Positions 51,720 to 60,705 of a stretch of 64,000 bases of DNA are shown here, one piece after another. Source of the DNA: PFJX01 sp044227325 (lineage in GTDB: Bacteria; Pseudomonadota; Gammaproteobacteria; Burkholderiales; Thiobacillaceae); assembly GCA_044227325.1 (NCBI GenBank), contig JBGAFI010000006.1, forward strand, positions 124,001 to 188,000. Direction: 5' to 3'. A program made the translations under genes and the position numbers. How positions within the stretch are numbered: the first letter of the stretch is position 1; every line of letters starts with the position of its first letter. The notes beneath the pieces were generated by a model. The model was given only the letters and a program-made list of their open reading frames with translations, was not told where the DNA came from and ran no database searches.

Positions 51720-52946
51720 TCAGCGCAGGACTTTGTATGGCTTGACGCCGAAATCCTGCTGATAGGCGAGAGCCAGCCGCTCGGCCGCGGCGGCGTCCGC
51801 GAAGGGGCCGGCCTGGAGTTTGTGCAAACTGCCGGCGCTCACATGGGCCAGGCCGGGCAGGCTTTCGCCGAAACGGGATTTTACCCGGCTGGCCAGGGCT
51901 TGCGCGGCATCCGGATTGGAAAGCGCCGCCAGTTGCAGATAGAGGCCGGGGGCCGGATTGGCCGTGACGGGGAGGTCCGGGGTGGCGGGCGCGGATGCCG
52001 GCGCATCGTCGGCATCCGCCGTGAACACCTGGGCATCCGAGCGCATCTTGTAGGCCTTGATGCCGAGATCGGCCTGGATGCGCTCGGCGGCCCGGTCGGC
52101 GACCTCGCTGTCGGAGAACGGACCGGCCTGGACCTTGTAGAGGCCGTTCACCTCGATGCGCAACACACCCGGGAAGTCCTTCGACAAATGGGCGGTGGCG
52201 CGCTGGAGCAGGTTGTTCGCCGTGTCCGGATTGGCGAACGCGCCCAGTTGCAGATAGGTGACCTTGGTGTCCGCGGGCTTGTCCGCCGGGGGCGTCGCTA
52301 CCGCGCCGGCGAGGGGATCGAAGTCGTTGTCGGCCTGGGCGGAGAAGGAGGTGGCGGCGGCTTGTTCGCCCGGCAGGACCGACTCCACTTCCACGGGCGT
52401 GACGCCCTTCAGGACGTCCAGCTTGTAGGCGGCGGTGTAGGACAGATCGATGATGCGTCCGTCGTGGAACGGCCCCCGGTCGTTGACGCGCACGACGATG
52501 CTCTTGCCGTTCTCGAGATTGGTGACGCGGGCGTAACTGGGCACCGGCAGCGTCGCATGGGCGGCGGTCATGGCGTACATGTCGTAGGGCTCGCCGGAGG
52601 AGGTGGACTTGCCGTGGAATTTGCGGCCGTACCAGGAGGCCAGTCCCCGGGCCTTGTAGGACTTGTTGGCGGCGAGGGGCGCGTATTCCTTGCCCAACAC
52701 CTTGTAGGTGTCGTTGGCGTAGCGGTGCAGGGGTTCCCACTTGGGCACGGCATCGGGAATGGCGGCCAGATTCGCGGGGGGATTCGCGCCGGGGCCGTCG
52801 TCCTTGTAATAGCCGCCGCCCTTGTAGGGCGGGATGACCGGCGTCGCCTCGTTCTGGCTGGTTTTCGTGGGCGGGGCGGTGCCGCAGCCGGCGAGGACGG
52901 CGCCGAGAGCCAGAATCAGCAGGGTGGGACGGGTCTTCATCATCAT
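51720..52946 (-). CDS. rlpA: RlpA septal lytic transglycosylase with two SPOR domains
   Basis: A 408-residue lipoprotein: lipobox LAGC at Cys21, then a low-complexity linker with YKGGGYYKDDGPGANPP. The double-psi beta-barrel (about 95-185) has KARGLASWYGRKFHGKSTSS, MTAAHATLPVPSYARVTNLE and VRVNDRGPFHDGRIIDLSYT, the catalytic core that cuts denuded glycan strands. Two SPOR-type repeats follow, about 225-305 (VTYLQLGAFANPDTANNLLQ) and 333-408 (GLYLQLAALSNPDAAQALAS), where one is usual. SPOR binds denuded septal peptidoglycan. It follows rodA by 47 bases, the common position. Confidence 0.93.
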   Translation of the reverse strand: MMMKTRPTLLILALGAVLAGCGTAPPTKTSQNEATPVIPPYKGGGYYKDDGPGANPPANLAAIPDAVPKWEPLHRYANDTYKVLGKEYAPLAANKSYKARGLASWYGRKFHGKSTSSGEPYDMYAMTAAHATLPVPSYARVTNLENGKSIVVRVNDRGPFHDGRIIDLSYTAAYKLDVLKGVTPVEVESVLPGEQAAATSFSAQADNDFDPLAGAVATPPADKPADTKVTYLQLGAFANPDTANNLLQRATAHLSKDFPGVLRIEVNGLYKVQAGPFSDSEVADRAAERIQADLGIKAYKMRSDAQVFTADADDAPASAPATPDLPVTANPAPGLYLQLAALSNPDAAQALASRVKSRFGESLPGLAHVSAGSLHKLQAGPFADAAAAERLALAYQQDFGVKPYKVLR

Positions 52947-52993
52947 GGGCGCTGCGTTACGTAAGAAAGCGCTCCAAGTGTAGCGCGTATGGG

Positions 52994-54091
52994 CTATGTT
53001 TTTACAAGCTTTTTATGGGTCGCGGCGCTCATCACGATGCCGAAACCCAGCAAGACGGTGACCATGGAGGTGCCGCCATAGCTCACCAGGGGCAGGGGAA
53101 CGCCCACCACGGGCAGGATGCCGGACACCATGCCCATGTTGACGAAACCATAGGTGAAGAAGGTCAGCACGATGGAACCGGAGAGCAGGCGCCCGAACAG
53201 GGAGGGCGCCCCCGCCGCGAGCCACAGGCCGCGCCAGATGATGGCGGCGTAGAGCAGCAGCAGGAACAGGTTGCCGATGAGACCGAATTCCTCGGAAAAC
53301 ACGGCGAAGATGAAATCCGTGCTGCGTTCCGGCAGGAAATCCAGATGGGTCTGGGTACCCATCATCCAGCCCTTGCCGGCGACGCCGCCGGAGCCCACGG
53401 CGATGGTGGACTGGATGATGTGATAGCCGGCGCCGAGCGGGTCCGAGGCGGGGTCGATGAGGGTGAGCACGCGCTGGCGCTGATAGTCGTGCAGCAGGTA
53501 GTTCCAGGCCAGGGGCAGGGCGGAGCCGGCGGCCACGGCGGCGCCCAGGATGACCTTCCAGGACAGGCCGGCGAGGAACAGCACGTAGAAGCCGGACGCG
53601 GTGATCAGCAGAGAGGTGCCCAGATCGGGCTGCTTGGCGATGAAGCCCACCGGCAACAACAGCAACAGGGCGGCGACGATGAAATCCCGGCCGCTCAGGG
53701 TTTCCTGTTTGTAATGGAAATACCAGGCCAACATCATCGGCACCGCCAGGCGCATGAGCTCGGAAGGCTGGATGCGGGTGATGCCCAACTCCAGCCAGCG
53801 CCGGGAGCCGTTCACCACCACCCCGAACAGGGCCACGCCCACCAGCAGGATCAGGCCCAGGGCGTAGACCGGCAGGGCGAACTGCATGAGGCGCTGGGGC
53901 GGGAGGTGGCTGACCAGCAGCAGGGCGGCCAGGGCCACGCCGATATTGGTGACATGGCTGACGACCCGGGCGGTGTTTTCCCCCGAGGCGCTGAACACCA
54001 CCGCCGTGCTGACCAGCAGCAGCAGGAACAGCAGGCCGATCAGCGGCCCGTCCAGGTGGGCGAAGATGCGATGGAGAACACGTTGGATCAT
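52994..54091 (-). CDS. rodA: Peptidoglycan polymerase RodA (SEDS)
   Basis: A 365-residue integral membrane protein with about ten helices. RRWLELGITRIQPSELMRLA, GFIAKQPDLGTSLLITASGF, KGWMMGTQTHLDFLPERSTD, FIFAVFSEEFGL and LPVVGVPLPLVSYGGTSM are SEDS hallmarks. It is the glycosyltransferase of the elongasome and works with PBP2 (mrdA), whose stop overlaps its start (ATGA). Activity is expected at the lateral wall with MreBCD. Confidence 0.96.
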   Translation of the reverse strand: MIQRVLHRIFAHLDGPLIGLLFLLLLVSTAVVFSASGENTARVVSHVTNIGVALAALLLVSHLPPQRLMQFALPVYALGLILLVGVALFGVVVNGSRRWLELGITRIQPSELMRLAVPMMLAWYFHYKQETLSGRDFIVAALLLLLPVGFIAKQPDLGTSLLITASGFYVLFLAGLSWKVILGAAVAAGSALPLAWNYLLHDYQRQRVLTLIDPASDPLGAGYHIIQSTIAVGSGGVAGKGWMMGTQTHLDFLPERSTDFIFAVFSEEFGLIGNLFLLLLYAAIIWRGLWLAAGAPSLFGRLLSGSIVLTFFTYGFVNMGMVSGILPVVGVPLPLVSYGGTSMVTVLLGFGIVMSAATHKKLVKT

Positions 54092-56052
54092 TGGGCGATC
54101 TCCTCGGCGGGCGGCGTCACGGCGTCGTCGGCGGCCGGCCCGCTGTCTTCTTCCTCGTCCGGCAGGGCCTGCTCGGCGGGTTCCTCCGGCGCGTAGATGG
54201 TGGGCAGCTTGCCCAGCAGCCAGTAGTCGATCACCTTGCGCGCCACCGGCGCGGCGGTGGAGCCGCCATGGCCGCCGTTCTCCACCATCACCGCGATGAC
54301 GATCTTGGGGTCGTCGGCCGGGGCGAAGGCGATGAACAGGGCGTGGTCCCGGTGCCGGGCGCGCACCTGGCTTTCCACATAGCGGGCGCCCTGCTTGATG
54401 CCCACCACCTGGGCGGTGCCGGTCTTGCCGGCGAACAGGTAGGGCGTGTTGGCGCCGGCCACGGAGGCGGTGCCGCCGGGCTTGGTCACGTCCACCATGG
54501 CTTCCTTCACCAGACGCAGATACTCCGGGCTGAGCTTGATGCGGCCCATGATCTGCGGCGCCGCGTAGCCCACCTTGCCGGTGGCCGGATCGCGCCAGGC
54601 GCGGATCAACTGGGGTTTGTAGAGGACACCGTCATTGGCGATGGCCATGGTGGCCACGGCCAGTTGCATGGGGGTGGCCAGCACGTAGCCCTGGCCGATG
54701 CCCGCCACCACGGTTTCGCCGGGCCACCAGGGCTGCTTGAAGCGCCGCTGCTTCCACTCGGGGGTGGGCATCAGGCCGGCCAGTTCGCCGTCCAGGTCGA
54801 TCCCGGATTTCTTGCCGAAACCGAACTGGGACAGGAAGCCGGACATGCGCTCGATGCCCATCTGGTGGGCCAGGCCGTAGTAGTAGGTGTCGCAGGAAAT
54901 GGTGATGGAGCGTTTCAGGTCCACCATGCCGTGGCCGTCCTTCTTCCAGTCCCGGTAGCGGTGGCTGCTGCCCGGCAGGGTGAAATAGCCCGGGTCGGCG
55001 ATGGTGTCGCCGGGCTTGCGCACGCCCAGTTCCATGCCGGCCAGGCCCATGAACGGCTTGAGGGTGGAGCCGGGCGGGTAGACGCCGCGCAGGGCCCGGT
55101 TGATGAGGGGGCGGTCGATGGAATCGTTGAGTTCGCGCCAGGTCGCGCTGTCGATGCCGTCGACGAACAGGTTGGGGTCGAAGCCGGGCTTGGAGACCAG
55201 GGCGAGCACGCCGCCGTTGCGCGGGTCCAGGGCCACCAGGGCGCCCCGGTAGTCGCCGAACACCTTCTCCGCGACCTGTTGCAGCTTCGCGTCCAGGTTC
55301 AGATAGAAGTTGTAGCCGGCCACTGGCGCGGTGCGCGACAGCACGCGCACCGCGCGGCCGCTGGAATCGGTCTCCACTTTCTCGATGCCGGTGCGGCCGT
55401 GCAGCCATGGCTCGTAGCGCGCCTCGATGCCCAGCTTGCCGATGTGGTCGGTGCCCTTGTAGTTCGCGTCCTGGCCGGCCTCGGCGAGCCGGTCCTGGTC
55501 CCGTTCGCCGATGCGGCCGATGTAGCCGATGACATGGGAGAAGCTGGCGCCGAAGGGATATTGGCGGAACTGGCGCGCCTTCACTTCCACGCCGGGGAAG
55601 CGGTAGCGGTTCACCGCGAAGCGGGCCGCCTCCTCCTCGGTCAACAGGTTGCGGATGGGAATGCTCTCGAAGTTCTTGCTCTCCGCCATGAGTTTCTTGA
55701 AGCGCTTGCGGTCGCCCGGCTCGATGGCGACGATATTCGACAGGCGCTGGATCGTGTCTTCCAGGTCGCCCGCCTTCGAAGGCGTGATCTCCAGGGTGTA
55801 GGCCGAATAGTTGTGGGCCAGGACCATGCTCTGCCGGTCGTAGATCACGCCCCGGGAGGGCGGCGCCGGCACCAGGGAGATACGGTTGTTTTCCGCGAGG
55901 GCGTGGAAGTGGTCGTACTGCACCAGTTGCAGCCAGACGAAGCGGGAAAACAGGGCCAGGAACAGCAGCGCCGCGATGATGCCGGCGGTTTCCATGCGGC
56001 GGCGGTAACGCAGGAACTCGACGTCCGGATTGATGAGACGCAGCGTGCTCAC
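54088..56052 (-). CDS. mrdA: Penicillin-binding protein 2 (elongation transpeptidase)
   Basis: A class B PBP of 654 residues from GTG 56052 (MSTLRLINPDVEF); GTG 56070 would add six residues and neither has a clear ribosome site. A single N-terminal membrane helix (TAGIIAALLFLALFSRFVWL) is followed by the PBP dimer domain (RGVIYDRQSMVLAHN) and the transpeptidase domain: YPPGSTLKPF (Ser near 329), ISCDTYYYG and FAGKTGTAQ. It crosslinks side-wall peptidoglycan with RodA. The C-terminus has an extra acidic tail rich in Glu, Pro and Ala. Its stop overlaps the rodA start. Confidence 0.95.
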   Translation of the reverse strand: MSTLRLINPDVEFLRYRRRMETAGIIAALLFLALFSRFVWLQLVQYDHFHALAENNRISLVPAPPSRGVIYDRQSMVLAHNYSAYTLEITPSKAGDLEDTIQRLSNIVAIEPGDRKRFKKLMAESKNFESIPIRNLLTEEEAARFAVNRYRFPGVEVKARQFRQYPFGASFSHVIGYIGRIGERDQDRLAEAGQDANYKGTDHIGKLGIEARYEPWLHGRTGIEKVETDSSGRAVRVLSRTAPVAGYNFYLNLDAKLQQVAEKVFGDYRGALVALDPRNGGVLALVSKPGFDPNLFVDGIDSATWRELNDSIDRPLINRALRGVYPPGSTLKPFMGLAGMELGVRKPGDTIADPGYFTLPGSSHRYRDWKKDGHGMVDLKRSITISCDTYYYGLAHQMGIERMSGFLSQFGFGKKSGIDLDGELAGLMPTPEWKQRRFKQPWWPGETVVAGIGQGYVLATPMQLAVATMAIANDGVLYKPQLIRAWRDPATGKVGYAAPQIMGRIKLSPEYLRLVKEAMVDVTKPGGTASVAGANTPYLFAGKTGTAQVVGIKQGARYVESQVRARHRDHALFIAFAPADDPKIVIAVMVENGGHGGSTAAPVARKVIDYWLLGKLPTIYAPEEPAEQALPDEEEDSGPAADDAVTPPAEEIAQ

Positions 56053-56093
56053 GGAAACATCAAGACCCACGCCGGCTTGAGCGGCGCTTCATG

Positions 56094-56119
56094 CCTTCCC
56101 CTCCCGCAGACGGGGAAGG
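56094..56119. repeat. Hairpin between mreD and mrdA
   Basis: CCTTCCCC (56094-56101) pairs with GGGGAAGG (56112-56119) around a 10-base loop, followed by purine-rich imperfect copies of GGGGAAAGG. It fills most of the roughly 100-base gap between mreD and mrdA. It resembles short dispersed palindromes rather than a terminator, since the genes belong to one expected operon. Confidence 0.4.
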
Positions 56120-56158
56120 AAACGGGGGAAAGGGAAACGGGCATGGGCGCGCCACACA

Positions 56159-56728
56159 TCAGGGACGGTTCCGGGCGGCCATGCCCGTTTGCGAGGCAGG
56201 GGCGGGGCGGCCGGTGATCAGGTCCATCAGCATGGCCAGGGGCAGCCAGAGCAGCCCGGCGATCAGTCCCGCCGCCAGCCAGCGCCAGTCCGCGTCGACG
56301 CGTCCCATCATCAGGCCCAGCGTGAGGACCAGTATTTCCTTGCCGAGCAGCAGGGGCGCCAGTTGCAGTGTCTGGCGCGGCGCGTCGAAGCCCTCCAGGC
56401 GGCGTTGCACCAGCAGCGCGACCAGGGTGGCGGAGCAGTAGGCCAGGGCGTTCAAGCCCATGAGCACGCCCTGGGCCACGTCGGTGATCAGCCCCAGGGT
56501 GAAGGCCGCGCCCAGACCGGCCAGGCGCGGGGCGCGGATGTTCCAGTAGAGCAGGACCATGAGGGTGAAGTCGGGCACCAGCCAGCGGATCTGGTCGGAC
56601 CAGGGCAACAGGGTCGCGGACAGGGCCAGAATCAGGCTGCCGTAGACCTTGGTCCGCGTCGGCGGCGCGGCCAGCACCGCGCCCTGGGGCAGCAAGGGCT
56701 TTTCCAGGTTCAGTTCAGTGCGGGGCAT
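56159..56728 (-). CDS. mreD: Rod shape-determining protein MreD
   Basis: A 189-residue inner-membrane protein with about five hydrophobic segments. VYGSLILALSATLLPWSDQI, VPDFTLMVLLYWNIRAP and LGLITDVAQGVLMGLNALAY are typical MreD segments (the DVxxGxxLG motif). It overlaps the mreC 3' end by 14 bases, as usual in mreBCD. It is part of the elongasome and links MreC to the RodA-PBP2 enzymes. Confidence 0.94.
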   Translation of the reverse strand: MPRTELNLEKPLLPQGAVLAAPPTRTKVYGSLILALSATLLPWSDQIRWLVPDFTLMVLLYWNIRAPRLAGLGAAFTLGLITDVAQGVLMGLNALAYCSATLVALLVQRRLEGFDAPRQTLQLAPLLLGKEILVLTLGLMMGRVDADWRWLAAGLIAGLLWLPLAMLMDLITGRPAPASQTGMAARNRP

Positions 56729-57638
56729 GGGAAGGCGCGGGTTTCTTCAGGGGCTGGGCCTGGGGTTTCGCGGTCGCGGCGGGTTGGGCGGTCTCCGCCG
56801 GCGGGGTCTCCTGCCGCAGCACCGCCACATGCCGGTAGCGGCCAACACCGCCCAGGGGGCGGCACAGGGCGCGGGCGAACGGGGTATGGCGCGGCGGCTC
56901 GGTCTGCACCACCTGGGCCACCGGAATGCCGGCGGGGTAGACGCCGTCGATGCCGGAGGTATACAGCCAGTCGCCCGGCTTCAGGTCGGCGTGCATGTCC
57001 AGGAAACGCACTTCCAGCAGATTGTCCGAGCCTTGCCCGGAAACGATGACGCGCAGGCCGTTGCGCATGTTCTGCACCGGGGCGCCCTGGTCCCGGTCCG
57101 TCAGCAGGGTGACTTCCGAGGTCCAGGGATAGACCCGGGTGACCTGGCCCACCAGCCCGAGGGCGTCCACCACCGGCCAGCCCGGCGCGATGCCGTGGGC
57201 GGCGCCCCGGTTGATGATGACCTTGCGCGAGAAGGGGTCGGGCACGGTTTCCATGATTTCTCCCACCACGGGGGTGACCCCGGGGCGCGGCGGCAGTGCC
57301 AGCAGGGCGCGCAACTGGGCGTTCTCGGCGGCCACGGCGGCGCGGTCCAGGATGTTGGCGCGCAGACGTTCCTGCTGCAGGCGCAGCTTCGCGTTCTCCG
57401 CGGTCAGCTCGCCGTGGGTGATGAAGAATTCCGCGCTCTTCTGCACCCAGTTCCAGGGTTGGGCCAGGGCCATCTGCAAGGGGTGCAGCACGGTGTTGAG
57501 GCCGGCGCGCACGCCGGACAACGCCGCGTAGCGCGCGTCCAGGGCGAGCAGGAACAGGCAGAGCAGGACATAGAGCCCGAACCGGGCCGGCAACCCCATC
57601 TCCCGGACGAAAAGTGGGGCGTGGGGCGCGGGGGACAT
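56715..57638 (-). CDS. mreC: Rod shape-determining protein MreC
   Basis: A 307-residue bitopic protein: one N-terminal membrane helix (FGLYVLLCLFLLALDARYAA), a coiled coil (about 70-120, AENAKLRLQQERLRANILDR) and a beta-rich periplasmic domain (VINRGAAHGIAPGWPVVDAL, LLTDRDQGAPVQNMRNGLRV, GDWLYTSGIDGVYPAGIPVA). It binds PBP2 and organises side-wall synthesis. The C-terminal 40 residues are Pro/Ala-rich and dispensable-looking. Confidence 0.95.
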   Translation of the reverse strand: MSPAPHAPLFVREMGLPARFGLYVLLCLFLLALDARYAALSGVRAGLNTVLHPLQMALAQPWNWVQKSAEFFITHGELTAENAKLRLQQERLRANILDRAAVAAENAQLRALLALPPRPGVTPVVGEIMETVPDPFSRKVIINRGAAHGIAPGWPVVDALGLVGQVTRVYPWTSEVTLLTDRDQGAPVQNMRNGLRVIVSGQGSDNLLEVRFLDMHADLKPGDWLYTSGIDGVYPAGIPVAQVVQTEPPRHTPFARALCRPLGGVGRYRHVAVLRQETPPAETAQPAATAKPQAQPLKKPAPSHAPH

Positions 57639-57703
57639 TTATTGCGTCAGGTGCAATGCGGGGAGCGGGCGGGGGGATGGTGCGTCGCCACGATTTCCCG
57701 ATG

Positions 57704-58744
57704 TCAGTCGTTGGTGAACACCGTGGCGAGCCGGTCCATTTCCTCCAGCGCCCGGCCGGAGCCGCGCACCACGCAGGAAAGCGGGTCTTCCGCGACGATG
57801 ACCGGCAAGCCGGTTTCCTCCATCAGCAGCCGGTCCAGGTCGCGCAGCAGCGCGCCGCCGCCGGTCAGCACCATGCCCTTGTCGGCGATGTCCGCGCCCA
57901 GTTCCGGCGGGGTCTGCTCCAGGGCCGACTTGACCGAGGAGACGATGGTGTTGAGGGGTTCGGTGAGGGCTTCCAGGATTTCGTTGCTGGTGATGGTGAA
58001 GCTGCGCGGAATGCCTTCCGCCAGATTGCGGCCCTTCACTTCCATCTCGCGCACTTCCGAACCTGGGAAGGCGGAGCCCATTTCCTTCTTGATCGTCTCG
58101 GCGGTGGCCTCGCCGATCAGCATGCCGTAGTTGCGGCGGATGTAGTTGATGATGGCCTCGTCGAACTTGTCGCCGCCCACCCGCACCGAGGTGGAATAGA
58201 CCATGCCGCCCAGGGAGATGACGCCCACCTCGGTGGTGCCGCCACCGATGTCCACCACCATGGAGCCGGTCGCCTCCGCCACCGGCATGCCGGCGCCGAT
58301 GGCCGCCGCCATGGGCTCCTCGATCAGGTAGACCTGGCGCGCGCCGGCGCCGATGGCGGATTCGCGGATCGCGCGGCGTTCCACCTGGGTCGCGCCGGAG
58401 GGCACGCAGATGATGATGCGCGGGCTGGGATGGAACAGGCGGGTGTCGTGCACTTTCTTGATGAAGAACTTGAGCATCTGCTCGGTGATGTTGAAGTCGG
58501 CGATGACGCCGTCCTTCATGGGCCGGATCGCCTGGATGTTGCCCGGTGTGCGGCCGAGCATCATCTTCGCCTCGAGGCCGACGGCCTGGATGGTCTTCTT
58601 GCCGGTCAGGCCTTCCTGGCGGATGGCGACGACGGAGGGTTCGTTCAGCACGATGCCGCGGCCGCGTACATAAATGAGGGTATTGGCGGTTCCCAGGTCG
58701 ATCGCCAGATCGGTGGAGAAGTAGCCGCGAAGAAGTCCGAACAT
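57704..58744 (-). CDS. mreB: Rod shape-determining actin-like protein MreB
   Basis: A 346-residue bacterial actin. FSTDLAIDLGTANTLIYVRG (phosphate 1), VVDIGGGTTEVGVISLGG (phosphate 2), the adenosine motif GMVLTGGGALLRDLDRLL and the amphipathic N-terminus MFGLLRGYF are all intact. It polymerises under the inner membrane and guides the elongasome. It is first in mreBCD-mrdA-rodA and divergent from gatC across a 91-base region. Confidence 0.97.
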   Translation of the reverse strand: MFGLLRGYFSTDLAIDLGTANTLIYVRGRGIVLNEPSVVAIRQEGLTGKKTIQAVGLEAKMMLGRTPGNIQAIRPMKDGVIADFNITEQMLKFFIKKVHDTRLFHPSPRIIICVPSGATQVERRAIRESAIGAGARQVYLIEEPMAAAIGAGMPVAEATGSMVVDIGGGTTEVGVISLGGMVYSTSVRVGGDKFDEAIINYIRRNYGMLIGEATAETIKKEMGSAFPGSEVREMEVKGRNLAEGIPRSFTITSNEILEALTEPLNTIVSSVKSALEQTPPELGADIADKGMVLTGGGALLRDLDRLLMEETGLPVIVAEDPLSCVVRGSGRALEEMDRLATVFTND

Positions 58745-58835
58745 GTAATGGGGTCCCGAGAGTCGGAAAAATAGCGGCGTATGATAACCTAGCCCGCCTT
58801 ATGTAATAAGGCCCGCAACAAGGCTAGCTTATCCC

Positions 58836-59123
58836 ATGTCGCTTTCCATCGACGACGTAAAACGCATCGCCAAACTGGCCCGCATCCGCGTGAGCGAGGC
58901 CGAGGCCGCCGGCTACCAGTCCCAATTGAACGGCATCTTCGGCCTGATCGAGGAGATGCAGGCGGTGGATACCGCCGGAGTGGCGCCCATGTCCCATGCC
59001 CAGGATCTCGCCCAGCGTCTGCGCGCCGATGCGGTGACCGAGCCGGACCGGCGCGAGAAGTTCCAGGCCATCGCGCCGCAGACCGAGGACGGGCTGTATC
59101 TGGTGCCGAAAGTGATCGAGTGA
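58836..59123 (+). CDS. gatC: Glu-tRNA(Gln)/Asp-tRNA(Asn) amidotransferase subunit C
   Basis: A 95-residue subunit starting MSLSIDDVKRIAKLARIRVS. The helical N-terminal half and the extended tail (VAPMSHAQDLAQRLRADAVT, YLVPKVIE) match GatC, which wraps around GatA and stabilises the GatCAB complex. A palindromic element begins in its stop codon and separates it from gatA. The upstream hairpin CCTTAT-GTA-ATAAGG (58797-58811) lies in its leader; no strong ribosome site is visible. Confidence 0.95.
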   Translation: MSLSIDDVKRIAKLARIRVSEAEAAGYQSQLNGIFGLIEEMQAVDTAGVAPMSHAQDLAQRLRADAVTEPDRREKFQAIAPQTEDGLYLVPKVIE

Positions 59124-59222
59124 AACGTGAAAAGTGAAACGTGAACTGTGAAATGTGACCCTCCCGGCAGGGAGGGTGGCGCGTAGCGCCGGGTGGGCAT
59201 CACGTTTCACCTTTCACGTTTC
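59122..59222. repeat. Structured repeat element between gatC and gatA
   Basis: Outer arms 59122-59144 and 59200-59222 are inverted copies matching at 22 of 23 positions and built from GTGAAACGTGAA-like units; further imperfect units follow on both sides. Inside are two smaller perfect hairpins: CCCTCCC/GGGAGGG (59159-59165 with 59170-59176) and GGCGC/GCGCC (59178-59182 with 59186-59190). The left arm begins in the gatC stop codon. Overall it resembles a miniature repeat element with terminal inverted repeats; target-site duplication was not obvious. Confidence 0.7.
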
Positions 59223-59240
59223 GCTTTTCACCCCCAGACC

Positions 59241-60695
59241 ATGACCGATAACGCCACCATCAAACATCTCGCCACCCTCCTCGCCGAAGGCAAGGCCTCC
59301 AGCGTCGAACTCTGCCGGGACTACCTGGACCGCATCCAGGCGCTGAACCCGGCCCTCAACGCCTTTGTCACCGTGGACCCGGACAAGACCCTGGCCGAGG
59401 CGGCCGCCGCCGACGCGCGCCGGGCTTCCGGCCAGGCCGGGCCGCTCGCCGGCGTGCCCATCGCCCACAAGGACATCTTCTGCGCCGAGGGCTGGCTGAC
59501 CACCTGCGGCTCGAAGATGCTGGCCAATTTCGTCTCGCCCTACGACGCCCACGTCATCGAGCAGTTCAAGGCGGCGGGCATGCCCTGCCTGGGCAAGACC
59601 AATATGGACGAGTTCGCCATGGGCTCGTCCAACGAGACCAGCTTCTACGGTCCGGTGAAGAATCCCTGGGATACGGCGCGGGTGCCCGGCGGTTCCTCCG
59701 GCGGCAGCGCGGCCTGCGTCGCGGCGCGCATGGCGCCGGCGGCGACCGGCACCGATACCGGCGGCTCCATCCGCCAGCCGGCGGCCCTGTGCGGCATCAC
59801 CGGCCTGAAGCCCACCTATGGCGTGGTGTCCCGCTACGGCATGATCGCCTTCGCCTCCTCCCTGGACCAGGGCGGCCCCATGGCGCAAACCGCCGAGGAC
59901 TGCGCCCTGCTGCTCAACGTCATGGCGGGTTTCGATACGCGCGATTCCACCAGCCTGGAGCGGGAGAAGGAGGACTACGCCCGCGATCTGGACAAGCCGC
60001 TGGCCGGCCTGAGGATCGGATTGCCGCGTGAGTTCTTCGGCGCCGGACTCACCGGCGACACCGCCAAGGCGGTCGAGGAGGCCATCGCCCAATACCGAAA
60101 GCTGGGCGCCGAGACCGTGGAAGTGGGCCTGCCCAACTCCAACCTGTCGGTGGCCGCCTACTACGTGCTGGCGCCGGCGGAAGCCTCCAGCAACCTGTCC
60201 CGCTTCGACGGCGTGCGCTACGGTTACCGCGCGCCGGAGTACAAGGATTTGACCGACATGTACGAGAAGACCCGGGCCGAGGGTTTCGGCGCCGAGGTCA
60301 AGCGGCGCATCATGATCGGCACCTACGTCCTTTCCCACGGCTACTACGACGCCTATTACATCCAGGCCCAGCGTCTGCGCCGCCTGATCGCCGACGACTT
60401 CGCGCAAGCGTTCAAGGCCTGCGACGTGATCCTCGGACCCACCGCTCCCTCCACCGCGTTCAAGCTGGGCGAGAAGGCCGACGATCCGGTCCAGATGTAT
60501 CTCTCCGACATCTACACCATCGCCGTCAACCTGGCCGGCCTGCCCGGCATGTCCCTGCCCTGCGGTTTCGACGGGCAGGGCCTGCCCATCGGCATGCAAC
60601 TGATCGGCGACTACTTCGGCGAGGCGAGGATGCTCAACGTGGCGCACCAGTATCAGTTGGCCACCGACTGGCACGCGAGGGCGCCCCTGCTCTGA
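59241..60695 (+). CDS. gatA: Glu-tRNA(Gln)/Asp-tRNA(Asn) amidotransferase subunit A
   Basis: A 484-residue amidase-signature protein from ATG 59241 (MTDNATIKHLATLLAEGKAS). The Ser-cisSer-Lys triad regions are intact: GVPIAHKDIFCAEG (Lys), VPGGSSGGSAACVAARM and GTDTGGSIRQPAALCGI. It hydrolyses glutamine and channels ammonia to GatB for amidation of misacylated tRNA. A Gly/Ser-rich loop and the C-terminal RMLNVAHQYQLATDWH are standard. It is preceded by the repeat element rather than directly by gatC. Confidence 0.97.
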   Translation: MTDNATIKHLATLLAEGKASSVELCRDYLDRIQALNPALNAFVTVDPDKTLAEAAAADARRASGQAGPLAGVPIAHKDIFCAEGWLTTCGSKMLANFVSPYDAHVIEQFKAAGMPCLGKTNMDEFAMGSSNETSFYGPVKNPWDTARVPGGSSGGSAACVAARMAPAATGTDTGGSIRQPAALCGITGLKPTYGVVSRYGMIAFASSLDQGGPMAQTAEDCALLLNVMAGFDTRDSTSLEREKEDYARDLDKPLAGLRIGLPREFFGAGLTGDTAKAVEEAIAQYRKLGAETVEVGLPNSNLSVAAYYVLAPAEASSNLSRFDGVRYGYRAPEYKDLTDMYEKTRAEGFGAEVKRRIMIGTYVLSHGYYDAYYIQAQRLRRLIADDFAQAFKACDVILGPTAPSTAFKLGEKADDPVQMYLSDIYTIAVNLAGLPGMSLPCGFDGQGLPIGMQLIGDYFGEARMLNVAHQYQLATDWHARAPLL

Positions 60696-60705
60696 AGGAG
60701 GCGAC

